From Thermococcus celer Vu 13 = JCM 8558 (GTDB taxonomy: Archaea; Methanobacteriota_B; Thermococci; Thermococcales; Thermococcaceae): DNA of 64,000 bases. The stretch spans positions 310,001 through 374,000 of the forward strand of contig NZ_CP014854.1 of assembly GCF_002214365.1 (NCBI RefSeq). The letters are read 5' to 3'. This document shows, in pieces, positions 56,181 through 64,000 of the stretch. How positions within the stretch are numbered: the first letter of the stretch is position 1; every line of letters starts with the position of its first letter. Below the pieces are notes generated by a model that worked only from the letters and a program-made list of their open reading frames with translations, was not told where the DNA came from and ran no database searches. Position numbers and translations under genes: made by a program.

Positions 56181-57173
56181 ATGAGGAGGAAAACGGGGGC
56201 GGTGATTGCGCTTGCTATCCTGTTCACGGGCCTGTTGATGCCGTTCTCCCTTGGCTCTCCGGAAAAGCCCCTCGTCGTGGCCAGCATAGCGCCCTTGGCT
56301 TCGATAGTTCAGGACGCCTTCGGCGACTCCGTGAACGTGGTTTACATAATCCCGCTCGGGGCGGACCCCCATGAGTACCAGCTAACGGCGAGCCAGATAG
56401 AGCTCCTTCGGAAGGCGGACGTGATAGTGACAACCGGTGGTCATCTGCCGGTCGAGAAGAGGATAAAGGAACTGAGAGAGGAGGGCACGATAACCGCGGA
56501 GGCACTCTTCATAGACGACTACAAACGCGAGGGGTTCAGATACCTTCAGGAGCGCTGGTACCAAAACAAGGACAACCCGCACGGCGTCTGGCTCGACCCG
56601 TACAACGCTCTCGCCATTGCGAAGGCCACGGGGGTGGCGCTGGAGAAAACGGATCCGGCCAACTCCGAGACGTACGCGGAGGAATACGGGAACTTCGAGG
56701 TAAGGGTGAAGACCATCGTGGAGGCGTACAGGGCCCTTATCGGGACGAACCACACCGCCGTCATCCAGATGCCGCCGGACGAGTACGCCATCGAGTGGCT
56801 CGGCGTTAAAGCGGTGGCCTCGATAAAGCCCGAGGAGGAGGTTCCGGCGATAGGGGTGGACGACCTTGTTCCGACCGCGAAGAGAGTCGACCTGATAGTT
56901 TATGGTGCGAACAGCCCGGACCAGCTGAAGGACGCGGCCAAAGAGCTCGCGCTGAAGAGCGGAAAACCGACGGCAGAGATCACGGTGTTCTGGAAGGACG
57001 TTCCGTACACGGAAGTCCTGATAAGGAACAGCGCCGCCGTTGTGAACGCCCTCGGCGGGAAAACGCCCCTGAAAACACCCGCTCAAAAAAGCGACGTGAC
57101 GGAGTACGTGATGCTCTCCCTCGTGACGGGCATCGTGCTCGGGACGGCCCTCGGGGTTATACTGAAGAGGTGA
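56181..57173 (+). CDS. ZnuA-like metal-binding protein, membrane anchored
   Basis: A 330-residue cluster A-1 periplasmic-type binding protein for zinc or manganese. N-terminal signal (VIALAILFTGLLMPFSLG), then probable metal ligands H64 (LGADPHEYQLT), H88 (TGGHLPV) and H134 (DNPHGVWLDP). A C-terminal membrane helix (VMLSLVTGIVLGTALGVIL) anchors it at the cell surface. No ABC ATPase or permease for it is adjacent. A TATA-like GTTTTTTAAGTCC (about 56138-56150) and GGTGACC precede ATG 56181. Confidence 0.82.
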   Translation: MRRKTGAVIALAILFTGLLMPFSLGSPEKPLVVASIAPLASIVQDAFGDSVNVVYIIPLGADPHEYQLTASQIELLRKADVIVTTGGHLPVEKRIKELREEGTITAEALFIDDYKREGFRYLQERWYQNKDNPHGVWLDPYNALAIAKATGVALEKTDPANSETYAEEYGNFEVRVKTIVEAYRALIGTNHTAVIQMPPDEYAIEWLGVKAVASIKPEEEVPAIGVDDLVPTAKRVDLIVYGANSPDQLKDAAKELALKSGKPTAEITVFWKDVPYTEVLIRNSAAVVNALGGKTPLKTPAQKSDVTEYVMLSLVTGIVLGTALGVILKR

Positions 57174-57272
57174 CCGCCCGCCCCGTTTTTATTTTCTGCC
57201 CTCTTCCACCCGAAAGAGCGTTTTTCAATGTGGACATCTCAAAAGAGCTCGAGAAAATATAAATGGAAGGAA

Positions 57273-58163
57273 TCACTCCCTCTTGTACGGCCTTCCGTCC
57301 CACTTCGGCGGCCTGGCCTTGCCTATGATCCCCGCCACGATGATGAGGGTCATTACGTACGGCAGCATCAGTATGAACTGCCCGGGTATCAGGTGGAAGG
57401 GTGCCAGCCACGCGGCCAGTGCGTCGAAGAAGCCGAAGAGCCAGCCGCCGATAAGGGCCACGAGCGGGTTCCAGCCGCTGAACACCATGTTGGCCAGGGC
57501 GATGAACCCCCTGCCCGCGGACATGGTTTTCTGGACCACCCCGAGCCAGGCGACGCTCATGTACGCTCCACCGAGGCCCGCTAAAGCATGTCCGTAGACG
57601 GTCGACCAGAACCTGTACTTCTCGACGTTTATGCCGAGCGCATCCGCCGCCTCGGGGTTCTCGCCGACGGCCCTGACGCGGAGGCCGAGGGGGGTCCTGA
57701 AGAGCACCCACCACGTGACGAGGGCCACGATGATGGTTACCAGCACCATGGGGCTCAACCTGCCGTACTGGGTCTCCAGGCTCCAGAGCGTAACCGCCAC
57801 CTGGTGCTGACCGGCCGTTCCCCAGTAGGCGATCAAACCGAACGGAACAACGCCGAGGGCAAGCAGATTAATCCCTATACCCGGGATGACGTGGTCGCCC
57901 TTGAGGTACACCGTGAGGACCCCGTGGAGCATTCCCAGAACGATTCCCGTGACCATGCCCCCGATGAGACCCATCGTCGCGTGCCCCGTGATCTCGGCGA
58001 CTATGGCGCCGAAGAATGCGCTCATGAGGAGCACGCCCTCGTAGCCGATGCTTACCACACCGGCCCTCTCGCTCCACACGGCGCCAACGCTCGTGAGCAC
58101 TATGGGCACCATGGCCATGAGGGAGTTTATCAGGATCGAAACCACAGACCCGAAATCCATCAT
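57273..58163 (-). CDS. Nucleoside-type ABC transporter permease
   Basis: A 296-residue integral membrane permease of the BPD-type 2 family. Typical segments are VLTSVGAVWSERAGVVSIGY then EGVLLM, YWGTAGQHQVAV and RAVGENPEAADALGINV, matching the BmpA-dependent nucleoside uptake permeases. Last gene of the four-gene operon, overlapping the other permease by four bases. The substrate is probably a nucleoside or purine derivative. Confidence 0.88.
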   Translation of the reverse strand: MMDFGSVVSILINSLMAMVPIVLTSVGAVWSERAGVVSIGYEGVLLMSAFFGAIVAEITGHATMGLIGGMVTGIVLGMLHGVLTVYLKGDHVIPGIGINLLALGVVPFGLIAYWGTAGQHQVAVTLWSLETQYGRLSPMVLVTIIVALVTWWVLFRTPLGLRVRAVGENPEAADALGINVEKYRFWSTVYGHALAGLGGAYMSVAWLGVVQKTMSAGRGFIALANMVFSGWNPLVALIGGWLFGFFDALAAWLAPFHLIPGQFILMLPYVMTLIIVAGIIGKARPPKWDGRPYKRE

Positions 58164-59212
58164 GCCTCCCTCCCCTCAATGCTCTTTTTGATGAGGTCGT
58201 AGAGTCCCGGGATGGCCACGGTGATGACGATGATGCCCTGTATGACCTTTATTATCTCGAGGGGCACCCGTGCACCGGCCTGCATCAGGGGGGTTCCTGC
58301 GCGGAGCATCCCAAAGAACATGGCGGAGAGTATTATTCCAAGGGGGTGGTTCCTGCCGACCAGGGATACCCCTATCCCGTCGAAGCCCAGGCCGTAGATG
58401 TTGGCCATCCCCTGGCTTATGGCGTACGTTGGGGGTTCTCCCATGACCTTCATCGCCCCACCGAGGCCGCTCGTGATTCCGCCTATTATGAAGGACCAGA
58501 TTATCGCACTCTTGGGGTTGACCCCGCCGTACCTGGCCGCCTTTTGGTTGAGGCCGCTCGCCCTCATGCCGAAACCGAAGGTGGTATGCCACAGGAGGTA
58601 ATACACCAGGATTGCCACGATTATGGCGATTGGAGCCGCTATTGAGAGGTCGGTGTTCCCTATGAGCGGGAGCCTGGCACTCTGGGGAATCCTTATGGTT
58701 TTGTTGGGGTCGTTGGGATTGGCGTAGGGGCCGACGACGAGCCAGAGGACGAAGAAGAATGCGATCCAGTTGAGCATGATGGTGGAGATGACCTCGTGGA
58801 CGCCGCGGTAGACCTTTAGGAATGCCGCCGGAAGGGCCCAGAGGGCACCGAGGAGCATGCCCATGGCGAGGCCGAACCACATGTTCCCCCAGACGTTGGT
58901 GAAGATGACCGCCGCTATCGCTCCGAAGTAGAAGGAACCCTCCGCACCGATGTTGAAGATTCCGGTTCTGGCGCTTATCGCGAAGGTGAGCGCTGTCAGC
59001 ATTATCGGGGTCGAATACGCCAGTGTGGCGGCTATACCACTGGTGGAGCCAAGGGCACCCTTAAAGAGCCAGTAATAGGTGTCCACCGGATTGTAGCCAA
59101 AGACTATGAGCACCACGGCACCGATCAGGAAGCCCACGAGGATCGCTATGATGCTCTCGATGAAGGCCTTGAAGTTGAGGAGCCTGAGTGCGTCACTTTT
59201 TGAGCTCTTCAT
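58160..59212 (-). CDS. Nucleoside-type ABC transporter permease
   Basis: A 350-residue permease, the partner of the previous gene and of similar family. Features: ISARTGIFNIGAEGSFYFGA, YRGVHEVISTIMLNWIAFFF, and RASGLNQKAARYGGVNPKSA. The two together form the membrane channel. Its start overlaps the ATPase end by 20 bases. Confidence 0.88.
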   Translation of the reverse strand: MKSSKSDALRLLNFKAFIESIIAILVGFLIGAVVLIVFGYNPVDTYYWLFKGALGSTSGIAATLAYSTPIMLTALTFAISARTGIFNIGAEGSFYFGAIAAVIFTNVWGNMWFGLAMGMLLGALWALPAAFLKVYRGVHEVISTIMLNWIAFFFVLWLVVGPYANPNDPNKTIRIPQSARLPLIGNTDLSIAAPIAIIVAILVYYLLWHTTFGFGMRASGLNQKAARYGGVNPKSAIIWSFIIGGITSGLGGAMKVMGEPPTYAISQGMANIYGLGFDGIGVSLVGRNHPLGIILSAMFFGMLRAGTPLMQAGARVPLEIIKVIQGIIVITVAIPGLYDLIKKSIEGREA

Positions 59213-60731
59213 AACGTATCCCTCCCATCATCATCCCTATCTCCTCGGTGTTGACCTCCTCGGGCCTGACAACGCCCATGAACTCACCCTCGTAAATTAC
59301 TCCCATCCTGTCGCTGAGCTGGATAACCTCATCGAGGTCCGCCGAGACGAGGAGGACGGCCTTCCCTTCGGTTCTCAGCCTTATCAGGTAGTTCCGGATG
59401 TACTCTGTTGAGGCGACATCGACACCGCGCGTTGGCTGTGCCGCTATTATCAAAATGGGCTGTTTGCTGACCTCCCGGGCAACTATGAGCTTCTGCTGGT
59501 TCCCTCCGCTGAGGCTCTTAACCGGGGCGTCAACCCCCGGGGCGGATATCTCGAACTGCTCTATGAGCTTCCTCGTGTGTTCCTTTGCCTTGCCCCAGTC
59601 TATGGTTCCCTTCCAGCGCTGGAACTCCTCCCGCCACTGCAGACCGAGGATGGCGTTCTCCGTAACGGTCATGTCAAGGATCAAACCCATGTGTGTCCTG
59701 TCCTCCGGGATGTGGGCCATCCCGGCGTCGTAGAGCTCCCTCGGAGGCCTGCCTGTTATATTCCGACCGTTCAGGATCACCTCACCCTTTTCGGGCTTTC
59801 TGAGTCCCGTGATGGCCTCGATAAGCTCCGTCTGCCCGTTGCCCTCGACGCCGGCTATTCCAAATATCTCGCCGGCTCTCACCTGGAAGTTGAGCCCCTT
59901 AACCGCGTCCTCACCGCGGTCGCCCCTGACCCACAGGTTCTTCACCTCGAGTATGGGCTCTCCAGCTTTCGCCGGCGGCTTCTGAATCCGCAGAACGACG
60001 TCCCTGCCGACCATCATCCTCGCGAGGAGCTGGGGCGTCGCCTCGCTCGTCTTGACGGTTCCTATAACCTCCCCCTTCCGGATAACGGTAACCCTGTCCG
60101 TCAGCTCCATGACCTCGTTGAGCTTGTGGCTGATGAAGATTATCGTCTTGCCCTCGGCCTTGAGTTTCTTAAGGACGGCAAACAGTTCCTCCACCTCTAT
60201 CGGTGTGAGAACGGCGGTTGGCTCGTCGAGTATGAGCACATCGACGTCCCTGAAGAGCATCTTGAGTATCTCTATCCTCTGCTGGACGCCAACGGGCAGT
60301 TCCTCAACGGGAACATCGAGGGGGACCTTGAAGTTCAGATCCTCCATCAACTTCTGGAGCTTCTTACGGGCGGTTTCGACGTCTATCTTCGAGAACAGAC
60401 CACTGCCCTCCATCCCAAGGATTATGTTGTGGAGGGCGTCAAAAACCTCAACGAGCGTGAAGTGTTGATGAACCATACCGATGCCGTTCGCGAGGGCATC
60501 GGCGGGGCTCTTAAAGCGGGTCTCCTTGCCGCGGACGTAGATTTTACCCGCGGTGGGGTGGAGCATCCCGAAGAGGATCTTCATGAGGGTCGTCTTCCCG
60601 GCACCGTTCTCGCCGAGGAGGCCGAGGATCTCACCTTTATAAACGGTCAGGTCAACACCCCTGAGCGCCCTTGTTCCATCTGGATAAACCTTTACGATGC
60701 CCTTCATCTCCAGTATCGGAGTCTCCTCCAT
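59193..60731 (-). CDS. Nucleoside-type ABC transporter ATP-binding protein (two ABC domains)
   Basis: A 512-residue protein with two ABC domains. The first has Walker [15 protein letters not shown] and Walker [12 protein letters not shown] but a degenerate signature ([13 protein letters not shown]). The second has a degenerate Walker A ([14 protein letters not shown]) and a standard signature ([16 protein letters not shown]). Such asymmetry is normal for sugar/nucleoside importers of this type. GGGGGTGCTC precedes ATG 60731. It powers the permeases encoded downstream. Confidence 0.93.
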   Translation of the reverse strand: MEETPILEMKGIVKVYPDGTRALRGVDLTVYKGEILGLLGENGAGKTTLMKILFGMLHPTAGKIYVRGKETRFKSPADALANGIGMVHQHFTLVEVFDALHNIILGMEGSGLFSKIDVETARKKLQKLMEDLNFKVPLDVPVEELPVGVQQRIEILKMLFRDVDVLILDEPTAVLTPIEVEELFAVLKKLKAEGKTIIFISHKLNEVMELTDRVTVIRKGEVIGTVKTSEATPQLLARMMVGRDVVLRIQKPPAKAGEPILEVKNLWVRGDRGEDAVKGLNFQVRAGEIFGIAGVEGNGQTELIEAITGLRKPEKGEVILNGRNITGRPPRELYDAGMAHIPEDRTHMGLILDMTVTENAILGLQWREEFQRWKGTIDWGKAKEHTRKLIEQFEISAPGVDAPVKSLSGGNQQKLIVAREVSKQPILIIAAQPTRGVDVASTEYIRNYLIRLRTEGKAVLLVSADLDEVIQLSDRMGVIYEGEFMGVVRPEEVNTEEIGMMMGGIRYEELKK

Positions 60732-60788
60732 GTGAGCACCCCCTGAAGTGTAAGAAAAAATGCCAAAAGTCGGGAAAAGGTAAAAGAA

Positions 60789-62027
60789 TCACTCGCCAAG
60801 CTTCATCATTTCCTGCCAGGTCTTGGCGTTCCTGATGGCCGTAATCTCGTCCTTGTTGAAGGCCTTCGGGACATTGATTTCACCGTTGATTATCTTGCCC
60901 TTGAGGTCGTCAACGGCCGTCCATATCCAATCGGGAACCTGCTTCCTGGTGTTCTCGAGGTACTGCTTAAGCTCGTCCTTGCTGTTGAACCCAAGCTCTT
61001 TGAGCTTCTGCTTCTGGGTGTCCTCCGGGAGCGAGTTGAACATGGCCATAACGTCGTCGACCGTGCTGAGTCCAACACCGCCCTCCTTGAGACCGAGCTC
61101 CAGGACACCGCCCTCGAAGTTGCCTTCAACGGCGTCCTTGACCGCGGTGTAGACACCGACGTCAACGCGCTTCATCATGCTGGCGATTATCGCTCCGGGC
61201 TTAATCCAGTCCTGGGCGGAGTCAACGCCTATGGCGAAGGGCGGGCCCATCTTCTGCTTGTGGGAGCTGAGGTACTCGTCCACGGCGTTGAAGACCCCGA
61301 CACCGGTTCCACCGGCCACCTGGTAGATCACCCACGCTCCCTGGTCGAGCTGGGCCTTGGCGGCCTGGTAACCCTTGGCCGGGTCGTTGAAGGTTCCGGT
61401 GTACTGGTAGAGAACGTCTATGCTGACGTCCTTTCCGGTCTTCTGCTTGTAGTAGTCCTCGGCCCACTTAACGCCGAAGCGGTAACCGCCCTCGAACTTG
61501 TAGAGGACGGGTATCTCCATTCCAAGGACGATTCCGACCTTGTCCTTGCCGCTGTTGGCGGCGATGAGCGCGGCGAGTGCACCCGCAAGGGCTGAACCCT
61601 CGTTCTCCTTGAAGAGGATCATCATGACGTTCTTGGGCATGTCCGGGTCAAAACCGTCGATGATGGCGAATTTCTGGTTCGGGTACTCGGCGGCGACCTT
61701 CTTGACCGCGTCGGTCATCATGAAACCAACGGCGATTATAACGAGGTAGTCCCCCTGCTGGGCCAGGGTCTCGAGGTTCTTGGTGTAGTCGTCCTCCGTG
61801 TTGCTCTGGAGCTCCACGAGCTGGAGGTTGAAGTCCTTGGCGGCCTTTGATGCGCCGAGGTAGGCCATATCGTTGAAGCTCAGGTCACCCCTTCCGCCGA
61901 CGTCGTAAACGATGGCGATCTTACCCTTGGTATTGGTGGAGGTCTCCTCTCCACCGCTTATGCAGCCGCTGGCCACGACGCTTAAGGCTAAGAGGCCGAT
62001 TAAAAAAAGGCTTAACAACTTCTTCAT
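60789..62027 (-). CDS. BMP-family lipoprotein, substrate-binding component of the nucleoside transporter
   Basis: A 412-residue surface lipoprotein. A signal with lipobox (LSLFLIGLLALSVVASGC) is followed by GKIAIVYDVGGRGDLSFNDM and further BMP/Med blocks (AEYPNQKFAIIDGFDP, DKVGIVLGMEIPVLYKFEGG, VAGGTGVGVFNAVDE). These bind purine nucleosides in the family. It is the first gene of the operon, 57 bases before the ATPase gene, and likely the most strongly expressed. The substrate is inferred from family. Confidence 0.92.
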   Translation of the reverse strand: MKKLLSLFLIGLLALSVVASGCISGGEETSTNTKGKIAIVYDVGGRGDLSFNDMAYLGASKAAKDFNLQLVELQSNTEDDYTKNLETLAQQGDYLVIIAVGFMMTDAVKKVAAEYPNQKFAIIDGFDPDMPKNVMMILFKENEGSALAGALAALIAANSGKDKVGIVLGMEIPVLYKFEGGYRFGVKWAEDYYKQKTGKDVSIDVLYQYTGTFNDPAKGYQAAKAQLDQGAWVIYQVAGGTGVGVFNAVDEYLSSHKQKMGPPFAIGVDSAQDWIKPGAIIASMMKRVDVGVYTAVKDAVEGNFEGGVLELGLKEGGVGLSTVDDVMAMFNSLPEDTQKQKLKELGFNSKDELKQYLENTRKQVPDWIWTAVDDLKGKIINGEINVPKAFNKDEITAIRNAKTWQEMMKLGE

Positions 62028-62056
62028 CTGAGATCACCTCGGTGGTTCAGCGGGTC

Positions 62057-62080
62057 TATATTGAAACGGAATATATACTT
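62057..62080 (-). promoter_or_regulatory. Promoter of the nucleoside transporter operon with an inverted repeat over the TATA box
   Basis: TATATT (62057-62062) and AATATA (62070-62075) form a perfect 6-base inverted repeat with a 7-base spacer, and the TATA box (minus strand AAGTATATATTCC, 62068-62080) lies over one arm. A regulator bound here would block transcription, but A+T-rich sites easily look symmetrical. GAGGTGATCTCAG just before ATG 62027 is the ribosome site. Confidence 0.45.
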
Positions 62081-62141
62081 TGCGGTGTTCCTCTAATCGA
62101 AAATACTGGAAAAGATTTTAACCTGCGTGTAAAAGTTTTTC

Positions 62142-62600
62142 ATGATGAACATGCTGAAGGAAATAGCCGAATTAACCTCGGGGGCAGTCCTGATTACGGG
62201 TAACGGGAAGAGGATCGCGAGGATATACCTGAACGCATGGGGAAGGGAAGGAAGACGGATACTCGCCGAATACCTGCCGTTCCAGGTTGAGGGTGATGTC
62301 TACATAGGCCCGCCCTTTGAGAGCGACGATTTTGACGTTTACCTTATAGTCAACCCCCTCTCCCGTTCGAAGGCAGAAAAGGAGGAGCTAAAGAAGTGGC
62401 TCGCCTCCCACGGGGACAAGCTCGTTCTGCTCTACGAGCACAAGTACGTGAGGGACTCCATAACTCGCTATGGAATAAGGGAATTCATCGATTATTTAAT
62501 TGCGTACAAAAGGGAAACGGTTGGCTTCGAGAGGGTGGACGTGGCGAGGCTGGAGGACGGAAAGATAGTTGAGAGCAAAACGTACATCCGGAGGTACTGA
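62142..62600 (+). CDS. Protein of unknown function, Thermococcales-type
   Basis: A 152-residue alpha/beta protein (MLKEIAELTSGAVLITGNGK, RIARIYLNAWGREGRRILAE, DDFDVYLIVNPLSRSKAEKE, LLYEHKYVRDSITRYG). A TATA-like AAAGATTTTAACC (about 62111-62123) lies about 25 bases before ATG 62142, with no clear ribosome site. It could be a nucleotide- or nucleic-acid-related fold, but no motif supports this. It lies divergently from the transporter operon. Confidence 0.6.
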   Translation: MMNMLKEIAELTSGAVLITGNGKRIARIYLNAWGREGRRILAEYLPFQVEGDVYIGPPFESDDFDVYLIVNPLSRSKAEKEELKKWLASHGDKLVLLYEHKYVRDSITRYGIREFIDYLIAYKRETVGFERVDVARLEDGKIVESKTYIRRY

Positions 62601-62690
62601 TGACTGTCCCGGTCATCTATGTGGGCATGCGTGGTAACCGTGTTCACAACGGTTATATACCGCTGATCCCTCGCCAATACGGTGGTGAAG

Positions 62691-63596
62691 ATGCTCGGGA
62701 AACTCAGGGAGAAGTTAGGCTCATTCGTGGAGAAGGTCTCGCAGACGGAGATAAGCGAGAAGGACGTGGAGAACGCGCTCTGGGACCTTGAGATTGAACT
62801 CCTCGAGGCGGACGTCGCCCTCGAGACGGTGGAGGAGCTCAAGGAGCGGATAAAGGAGAAGCTCGTCGGCCAGAAGGTCAAGATTGGAACGAACAAGAGG
62901 GAGCTGGTGGAGAAAGCGGTTCGCGAGGCCGTCCTCGAGGTTATGACGCCCGGGAGAAGGATAGACCTCCTCGAGATGATAAGATCGAAGGAGGAGAAGC
63001 CCTTCGTCATAGCCTTCGTGGGCTTCAACGGCTCGGGAAAGACCACCACGATAGCCAAGCTCGCGCACTGGCTCAGGAAGAACGGTCTGGGGGTTGTCAT
63101 AGCGGCGAGCGACACCTTCAGGGCCGGGGCGATAGAGCAGGTCGAGGAGCACGCGAGGCGCGTCGGGGTTAAGGTCATCAAGCACTCCTACGGTGCGGAT
63201 CCAGCCGCCGTTGCCTACGACGCCATCCAGCACGCGAAGGCAAGGAACCTCGACGTCGTCCTCATAGACACGGCCGGGAGGAACGAGCTGAACAGGAACC
63301 TGATGGACGAGATGAGGAAGATAGTCAGGGTTACGAAGCCCGACCTCGTCATCTTCGTCGGCGACAGCCTCGCAGGAAACTCCGTCGTCGAGCAGGCGAA
63401 GCAGTTCAACGAGGCCGTTAGAATAGACGGCGTTGTACTGACGAAGCTGGACGCGGACGCGAGGGGCGGGGCGGCGCTGAGCATAAGCCACGCCATAGGC
63501 GCGCCCATACTCTTCGTCGGCGTCGGCCAGGGCTATGACGATCTGAGGCCCTTCGACGAGAGGTGGTTCGCCGACAGGATCTTCGGGGAAGGGTAA
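62691..63596 (+). CDS. ftsY: Signal recognition particle receptor FtsY
   Basis: A 301-residue SRP GTPase that docks ribosome-SRP complexes at the membrane. The N domain (about 1-95) is followed by the G domain with [18 protein letters not shown] (P-loop), [25 protein letters not shown] and [10 protein letters not shown]. It lacks the long acidic N-terminal region of bacterial FtsY, as is usual in archaea. ATG 62691 follows GGTGGTGAAG; GTG 62682 is an alternative. A TATA-like GGTTATATAC (62651-62660) precedes it. Bases 63597-63720 hold a T-rich stretch that may end transcription. Confidence 0.96.
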   Translation: MLGKLREKLGSFVEKVSQTEISEKDVENALWDLEIELLEADVALETVEELKERIKEKLVGQKVKIGTNKRELVEKAVREAVLEVMTPGRRIDLLEMIRSKEEKPFVIAFVGFNGSGKTTTIAKLAHWLRKNGLGVVIAASDTFRAGAIEQVEEHARRVGVKVIKHSYGADPAAVAYDAIQHAKARNLDVVLIDTAGRNELNRNLMDEMRKIVRVTKPDLVIFVGDSLAGNSVVEQAKQFNEAVRIDGVVLTKLDADARGGAALSISHAIGAPILFVGVGQGYDDLRPFDERWFADRIFGEG

Positions 63597-63720
63597 TTCA
63601 TCCGCGGCATCGGAGGAACCGCCGGGTAAACCCCTATTTTACCCTTTTCAAGTCGAATCGTCCTCGCAAAGGTTCGTTCTCTGTCTCATCTCAAAGGATA
63701 GATAACGTCCCGCCTTCCAG

Positions 63721-64000
63721 TCATCTAAGGATCTCTGCAACCTCCCCGAAATCCACCTTAGCCGTCATGTCTATGTTAACCGGCGTTACGCTCACCTTCC
63801 GCTCGACCTTCAACGCGTAGGCATCCGTCCCTGGCTCGAATTCCTCGCACCTCTTCCCCACCACCCAGTAGTAGGGGTGCCCCCTCGGGTCTATGCGCTC
63901 CTCCACGGTCGGGCGGTACCGCCGCCTCGCGAGCCTCGTCACCTCTATTTTAGTCTCGGGCGTGGCGTCCATTGGAACGTTCACGTTGAGCACGTCAACG
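63721..64000 (-). CDS. surE: 5'-nucleotidase SurE, C-terminal part (5' end outside window)
   Basis: The frame is open through the right edge. The visible 93 residues start with VDVLNVNVPMDATPETKIEV and contain TRLARRRYRPTVEERIDPRG then HPYYWVVGKRCEEFEPGTDA, which are the C-terminal blocks of SurE metal-dependent nucleotide monophosphatases, and end at DFGEVAEILR. The catalytic N-terminus (DD-GI and S-N-D motifs) lies beyond the window, so activity cannot be judged. Convergent with ftsY. Confidence 0.88.
   Translation of the reverse strand, partial: VDVLNVNVPMDATPETKIEVTRLARRRYRPTVEERIDPRGHPYYWVVGKRCEEFEPGTDAYALKVERKVSVTPVNIDMTAKVDFGEVAEILR

Noticed and set aside
59577-60746. Plus-strand open frame of 389 codons
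   Set aside because: Exact antisense of the ABC ATP-binding gene, whose motifs are unmistakable; composition is that of a reverse-strand artefact.

Overview
The window reads as a chromosome segment of a Thermococcales archaeon, most like Thermococcus. Supporting signs are archaeal purine enzymes (PurP, PurO), a ThiD-ThiN fusion, sulfide-type Thi4, a B12-dependent ribonucleotide reductase carrying an intein, FtsY/IleRS/CysRS of archaeal type, GGTG-type ribosome sites, TATA boxes about 25 bases before starts, and dense 4-base ATGA overlaps. No rRNA, tRNA or CRISPR array was recognised.

Region 1 (1-15985) is an accessory surface-polysaccharide/glycosylation island, visibly richer in A+T between about 1.5 and 12.9 kb. 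It holds RfbD, a Wzx-like flippase, a UDP-galactopyranose-mutase-like flavoprotein, five glycosyltransferases, a DUF354 protein and a large DUF2206 membrane protein. Two PIN toxin modules lie among them. Several genes are damaged: a UDP-GlcNAc 2-epimerase has lost its middle, a membrane protein is split at a T run, and a GT2 gene survives only as its first codons.

Region 2 (16.2-26.3 kb) is a cell-envelope region. A decayed gene is followed by two small membrane proteins and a divergent operon: Ig-like/DUF4129 surface protein, DUF4350 protein, MoxR ATPase, DUF58 protein, membrane protein and archaeosortase. The archaeosortase loses its C-terminus at a junction with an oppositely oriented, broken secreted-protein gene. 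A DUF1616 membrane protein and a TasA/camelysin-like fibre protein follow. This is the best candidate here for a poorly described system: a surface-protein assembly and sorting locus that has undergone rearrangement.

Region 3 (26.3-42.7 kb) is mostly housekeeping: a DUF4258/DUF2283 pair, HAD phosphatase, ferritin-like protein, class II ribonucleotide reductase with a 437-residue intein, a purine phosphoribosyltransferase, ThpR, CCA-adding enzyme, GH57 enzyme, EamA transporter and IleRS. An IS607-type element (42.8-44.2 kb) follows, with an apparently intact TnpB and a TnpA reduced to its DNA-binding N-terminus.

Region 4 (44.3-50 kb) joins thiamine and purine synthesis. thiC-purC-purP-purO form one tightly overlapping operon around the shared intermediate AIR. 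It diverges from thi4-thiDN across a short intergenic region holding a perfect palindrome between the two TATA boxes.

Region 5 (50-64 kb) contains a CPBP protease, a long-tailed FKBP isomerase, CysRS, a second phosphoribosyltransferase, a DUF4932 metallopeptidase-like secreted protein, a membrane-anchored metal-binding protein, a complete BMP-type nucleoside ABC transporter, FtsY, and the 3' part of surE running off the right edge.
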